Source: an uncultured Clostridia bacterium (GTDB taxonomy: Bacteria; Bacillota; Clostridia; Lachnospirales; Anaerotignaceae). From it: DNA of 9,897 bases. The notes under the pieces are model-generated. The model was given only the letters and a program-made list of their open reading frames with translations. It made no database searches and had not been told where the DNA came from. A program made the position numbers and the translations under genes. Shown here piece by piece: positions 6,567 through 9,897 of the stretch. Positions within the stretch are counted from its first letter, which is position 1. The number at the start of each line of letters is the position of its first letter. Location of the stretch: assembly GCA_958420075.1 (NCBI GenBank), contig CATZIM010000046.1:1-9897 (forward strand). The letters run 5' to 3'.

Positions 6567-7943
6567 TTATCCAAACAGAAGTGTTCGCAGCGGCAGCATT
6601 TCTTCATTCCACATCTGCTCTTCCCGATCATAAAACTTCGTATCGGAATTGACTGCAAAAGGAATGCCTGCTTCATCCAGACTTTCTGTCATATACGCCG
6701 CAAATACGCATTGTTCTGCAATGGAATAATTGTCACCATCGTTATAATCTCCCGGCATCCATGCCCCTACCCAGACAGGAATGCCTGTTTCCGCCTGCCA
6801 CTGAAGTGCCAGCTGAATCTTATCCTGAATCAACTGCTTCTCCTCTGCTGTCCCTGTTGTCCATAACTTCTTCTCATTGGTCTTGCTGGGGCCTGCGGCG
6901 TAAAAATGCCATTCAGCCATGAGGTACCCGTTATGGTCTTCGGGAATTTCCAGTTCATGGAGATATGCTGCATCAGAACGAAGGCGTGGTGAGATCATAA
7001 GAATTCTTTCGGGATTGGTTTTGCGGATTTCTGTCACAGCTTCCCCAAAGTAATCATTGAGCCGCTCAGAGTCCTGATTCAGCTCATCCGTAGCTTCAAT
7101 GAGCAAATCAAAAGAAAGCAGATAAGATGTATCCTCGAAATGCTCTGCCATTTCCTTCCACCACTTCACGGCTTTTTTCATATTTTTATCACTGGGGGCA
7201 TTTTTGAAATCATCTGCCTGATAAGCAATGATGGGAATAATGCCATATTCTAAGCAATCTTCCACCTGTTTATCCAGACTTTCCAACAGTTCCGGTGTAA
7301 TATCATCAGCAATACGGATGCGCACATGGTCCACCCCTGCTGCCGCAAAATCAGCTGCTGTTTTTTCTGTATAGTATTCTCTGCCCTGATTGGTCTTGCT
7401 CCAGTCCACATCCATGCCATGTCCCAGCATATCCTGATATACTTCAGGTGCAATGGGTGTCTGACCGGAAACGTCTGCTGTCGTCACAGAAATTTTATTA
7501 GCGGCATCATCCCATGCAACAGAAAAGCCCAATACATCTGCCAGATCCCGCAATTTGAAATAGGTATAACCTTCTATGCGGTATGTATGGAATGTTTTGC
7601 TTTCTCCTGAGAGAAGTACTGGTGTTTGCGTTTCTACCGCTTCCTGGGTTGTTTGATTGATTTTCGGCACAGAGCCCGTATATGCTTTTCCTTTTTCCAG
7701 AAGAATGGTCTGAGTAGACGCATCCCAGCCCACATAAAAGGGCATTTCCTCTGCCATAAGGGATGCCAGCTCCCGAAGCTGAAAATAAGTATTTCCCCCA
7801 ATATTGCAGACACTTTGCAATGTCTGGTCTGTTCCGTTGATTTCCAAGGACACTTTCGCCGGCTGTGCCGTTGCGCCGTATGCTATGGTAGGCATTGCCA
7901 TCACAAGGCTCAGCCCAGCCAATATTCCTTTGCAATGTTTCAT
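6567..7943 (-). CDS. Secreted protein: two stalk repeats plus degenerate GH5-like domain
   Basis: Protein of 458 residues. MKHCKGILAGLSLVMAMPTIAYG (1-23) is a signal peptide, probably cut after AYG, so the product is exported; no membrane anchor or LPxTG is seen. Residues about 30-88 and 117-155 are two copies of the copper-amine-oxidase N-terminal-like 'stalk' repeat (YFQLRELASLM...VGWD and YFKLRDLADVLGFSVAWDD). Residues about 170-458 resemble a glycoside hydrolase family 5 barrel: GHGMDVDW at the start, HVRIRI (206-211), the acid-strand equivalent FDLLIEA with E283, WHFY (345-348) and VPVWVG-like TGIPVWVGAW (387-395). In active GH5 enzymes the last strand reads GE(F/W); here A394 replaces the nucleophile glutamate, and NEP is replaced by IEA. 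Hydrolase activity is therefore doubtful, and binding or an altered mechanism is possible. The start at 7943 has AGGAGG (7957-7952) eight bases upstream. The frame extends upstream to 8126, but those residues look non-coding and cover the fbp end. TATAAG (7974-7969) may be its -10 box. A cell-surface carbohydrate role is inference. Confidence 0.88.
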   Translation of the reverse strand: MKHCKGILAGLSLVMAMPTIAYGATAQPAKVSLEINGTDQTLQSVCNIGGNTYFQLRELASLMAEEMPFYVGWDASTQTILLEKGKAYTGSVPKINQTTQEAVETQTPVLLSGESKTFHTYRIEGYTYFKLRDLADVLGFSVAWDDAANKISVTTADVSGQTPIAPEVYQDMLGHGMDVDWSKTNQGREYYTEKTAADFAAAGVDHVRIRIADDITPELLESLDKQVEDCLEYGIIPIIAYQADDFKNAPSDKNMKKAVKWWKEMAEHFEDTSYLLSFDLLIEATDELNQDSERLNDYFGEAVTEIRKTNPERILMISPRLRSDAAYLHELEIPEDHNGYLMAEWHFYAAGPSKTNEKKLWTTGTAEEKQLIQDKIQLALQWQAETGIPVWVGAWMPGDYNDGDNYSIAEQCVFAAYMTESLDEAGIPFAVNSDTKFYDREEQMWNEEMLPLRTLLFG

Positions 7944-8010
7944 TGTTTTCCCCTCCTCTTTTGTTTGTCTTATATTCAGACGCAGATTTCCCGAAAAAGT
8001 TCTGCTTTTT

Positions 8011-8050
8011 CCATAAAATAGAAGCCAGAATGACGCACATTCTGACTTCT
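8011..8050 (-). terminator. Probable terminator of fbp
   Basis: On the - strand a 13-bp stem pairs 8050-8038 with 8032-8020 around a 5-base loop. One pair is a G-U wobble in this RNA but a mismatch on the + strand, which favours the - direction. The tail TATTTTAT (8019-8012) is a weak U-tract. It lies 17 bases after the fbp stop and 77 bases before the next gene on the same strand, so it probably separates the two units, perhaps incompletely. Confidence 0.7.
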
Positions 8051-8067
8051 GTTCTGATTCTATTCCA

Positions 8068-9897
8068 TTACTGCTCTTTGATGATACCATTCTGGTACGC
8101 ATACAGGAGTTTTTCCAGTTCATCAATGCTTTCCTGGAGTTTCTTACCGATGTCTGTGTCTCTTACGCGGATACGATCCTGAGTATACTGCAAAGCAACT
8201 GTAGAGGACAGGATGTCCTTTTCTTCCGCAATGGCAACTTCTGTGGATACGAAAGGTTCATGGCTAACCAGCACCATACCATGAGAGTTGTAAATCAATG
8301 TATAGCCTGCGATACCTGTTACTTTCTGATATGCTTTGGCGAAACCGCCGTCGATAACGAACAGCTTGCCGTTTGCTTTGATGGGGCTTTCCCCTTTCAC
8401 TACTTTTACAGGCACATGACCATTGACGATATGGGAAGTATTCGGGTCCAGACCAAAGGATTCCAGCACATAACGGCAGATGTTTTCATCATTTCGCAGA
8501 GTATAATAAGGGTTGCTGACTTCCTTATGAGTGGTCTTATCATCAATGAAATACCGTTCGAAGGTTGTCATTTTCTTTTTGCCGAACAAAGGAGAATCTT
8601 CCCCACACCACAGATACCACATGATATCCATGCACTGACGTTTTGCTTCGGAATGAGGTTTGTTGAAGTATGCTTCTCTGGCTGTCCGTTCTACAGCATC
8701 CAGATAATCTTTGCCTTTGTATTTTTTCCCGCGGAATGTAACGGTTTTCAGTGTGCCGTCATCATTCATAGGAATACCGCCGTGGAACAGCAGGTTGGAG
8801 TTAAAGATATTATACATAGCACCTTTGCTGTAAAGCACGCGGATATGTTCCTGCAGTTTTTCACTGTTTACAAAAGAAGATTTGACTTTGTCCATGACTT
8901 CCTGTTCTTCTTCTGTCAGGGCATAGGGGTCTTTGGGGTCTACAGTGGGGAAATTCATGTCGTTCATTTCATATTCCACACCTTCGATGTTGATGGTGCC
9001 TTTTTCAAAGTCGATCTTATCCAACAGCAGTCTGTTTTCCATGTGGAATTCAGGATGGCGTTTGATGATCTGGGCTTCCATTTTCCACTGCAAAATAGAA
9101 ATGGCTTTATGCATTTTTGCGATGAGCTGGAAATCCTTATCACTCAATGCACCTTCTGTACCTTTGGGCGCAAACTGTGTGCAAGGATCATCAGCGTAAC
9201 AATCCATGGCAAATGTTGCCAGAGGAATCAGGTTGATACCATAGTCTTCTTCAATGGTATCCAGGTTTGCATAACGGGTCTGGATACGCAGTACGTTACA
9301 AATGAGCGCCTGGCATCCCGCAGCTGCACCCATCCAAGCGATATCGTGGTTCCCCCACTGGATGTCCACAGAGTGGTAATGTTCCAGAATATCCATAATG
9401 GCTGCCGCGTTAGGACCTCTGTCGTAAATATCCCCAATAACATGGAGGGTATCAATGGCAAGGCGCTGAATCAGGTGGCACAGGGCGGTGATGAAACGGT
9501 CTGCCTGATCCAGATCAATGATAGTGCTGATGATTTCGTTATAATACATTTCTTTATCTCTGCTCACATTATCCTCATGGAGCAGTTCTTCCAGTATGTA
9601 AGCAAATTCCTTGGGCAGTGCTTTTCTGACTTTGGAACGGGTATATTTGGAAGAAACAACTTTGCAGATGGTAACCAGACGGTGCAGGGTGATTTTGTAC
9701 CAGTCGTTCATGTCCTCTTCTGTTTCTACCATCTGTTCCAGTTTCTTTTCGGGATAATAAATCAGCGTTGCCAGAGATTTCTTTTCGCTTTCCCGCAGGC
9801 TTGCGCCAAAAATAGCGCTGATCTGGTTTTTAATAACGCCGGAAGCGTTGCGGAGTACATGGCTGAAAGATTCCACTTCCCCATGAATATCCGAAAC
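8068..9897 (-). CDS. fbp: Fructose-1,6-bisphosphatase class III, 5' end cut by window edge
   Basis: Hydrolyses fructose 1,6-bisphosphate to fructose 6-phosphate, the committed step of gluconeogenesis; cytoplasmic and metal dependent. There are 609 visible codons ending at TAA (8070-8068). The Bacillus subtilis enzyme is about 670 residues, so roughly 40-60 N-terminal residues lie to the right. The frame is open to the edge, and the GTG at 9876 is not the true start because the calcineurin-like metal motif DIHGE (9891-9877) precedes it. The other phosphoesterase motifs follow: IGDIYDRGP (near 9412-9438), WGNHD (near 9343-9357), FHGGIP, and NGHVPVK (near 8404-8424). [10 protein letters not shown] and [13 protein letters not shown] are characteristic of class III. 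The family is known to respond to phosphoenolpyruvate in Bacillus; nothing in this window tests that. No glycolytic neighbour is present. The promoter is outside the window. Confidence 0.97.
   Translation of the reverse strand, partial: VSDIHGEVESFSHVLRNASGVIKNQISAIFGASLRESEKKSLATLIYYPEKKLEQMVETEEDMNDWYKITLHRLVTICKVVSSKYTRSKVRKALPKEFAYILEELLHEDNVSRDKEMYYNEIISTIIDLDQADRFITALCHLIQRLAIDTLHVIGDIYDRGPNAAAIMDILEHYHSVDIQWGNHDIAWMGAAAGCQALICNVLRIQTRYANLDTIEEDYGINLIPLATFAMDCYADDPCTQFAPKGTEGALSDKDFQLIAKMHKAISILQWKMEAQIIKRHPEFHMENRLLLDKIDFEKGTINIEGVEYEMNDMNFPTVDPKDPYALTEEEQEVMDKVKSSFVNSEKLQEHIRVLYSKGAMYNIFNSNLLFHGGIPMNDDGTLKTVTFRGKKYKGKDYLDAVERTAREAYFNKPHSEAKRQCMDIMWYLWCGEDSPLFGKKKMTTFERYFIDDKTTHKEVSNPYYTLRNDENICRYVLESFGLDPNTSHIVNGHVPVKVVKGESPIKANGKLFVIDGGFAKAYQKVTGIAGYTLIYNSHGMVLVSHEPFVSTEVAIAEEKDILSSTVALQYTQDRIRVRDTDIGKKLQESIDELEKLLYAYQNGIIKEQ

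Noticed and set aside
7981..8015. GCAGA/TCTGC hairpin followed by five T bases on the + strand as a terminator
   Set aside because: Only five base pairs with a long loop, and no + strand gene is upstream for over 1.6 kb.
7944..8126. N-terminal extension of the GH5-like protein to 8126
   Set aside because: It would overlap the end of fbp, lacks a ribosome binding site and would bury the signal peptide 61 residues inside; the ATG at 7943 has a strong AGGAGG site.
9874..9876. GTG at 9876 as the fbp start
   Set aside because: The frame continues to the window edge and encodes the essential DIHGE metal motif upstream of this codon, so the gene starts outside the window.
1..9897. Search for CRISPR arrays, tRNA or rRNA genes, insertion sequences, phage or toxin-antitoxin genes
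   Set aside because: None seen: no regularly spaced long repeats, no transposase or integrase motifs, and no cloverleaf-like sequences outside the T-box.

Overview
The window looks like chromosomal core-metabolism DNA from an anaerobic, low-to-mid GC Clostridia-type Firmicute. The evidence is a T-box riboswitch in front of ileS, a class III fructose-1,6-bisphosphatase, rubredoxin, strong AGGAGG-type ribosome binding sites, and a secreted protein with copper-amine-oxidase-like 'stalk' repeats typical of Clostridia. The protein flavour suggests the Lachnospirales or a neighbouring group, but I cannot name a species.

Layout from left to right. (1) 2-901 (+): the 3' three quarters of deoB (phosphopentomutase), cut by the left edge. 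(2) 963-1124 (+): a 53-residue rubredoxin. (3) 1132-1180: a strong hairpin with A- and T-tracts that can end transcription in both directions. (4) 1190-2644 (-): pncB, nicotinate phosphoribosyltransferase, converging on the rubredoxin gene. (5) 2645-3238: a 594-base divergent control region with a pncB promoter reading left, two inverted repeats, an ileS promoter reading right, and a complete T-box leader with an ATC (Ile) specifier and its terminator. (6) 3239-6352 (+): ileS of the long IleRS2 type. (7) 6353-6566: an A-rich spacer with five TACAAAAG-like repeats and a second bidirectional terminator. (8) 6567-7943 (-): a secreted protein with two stalk repeats and a GH5-like barrel that lacks the usual nucleophile glutamate. 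(9) 8068-9897 (-): fbp, class III FBPase, running off the right edge.

The genes do not form one pathway. They are housekeeping functions in short transcription units: nucleoside catabolism (deoB), electron transfer (rubredoxin), NAD salvage (pncB), isoleucine charging (ileS under T-box control) and gluconeogenesis (fbp). The secreted GH5-like protein is the one accessory-looking gene. I see no mobile element, CRISPR array, tRNA, rRNA or defence system. The most interesting points are the degenerate active site of the GH5-like protein, the IleRS2 type of the synthetase, the unexplained inverted repeats between pncB and ileS, and the complete absence of TTA, CTA and TCA codons from ileS.
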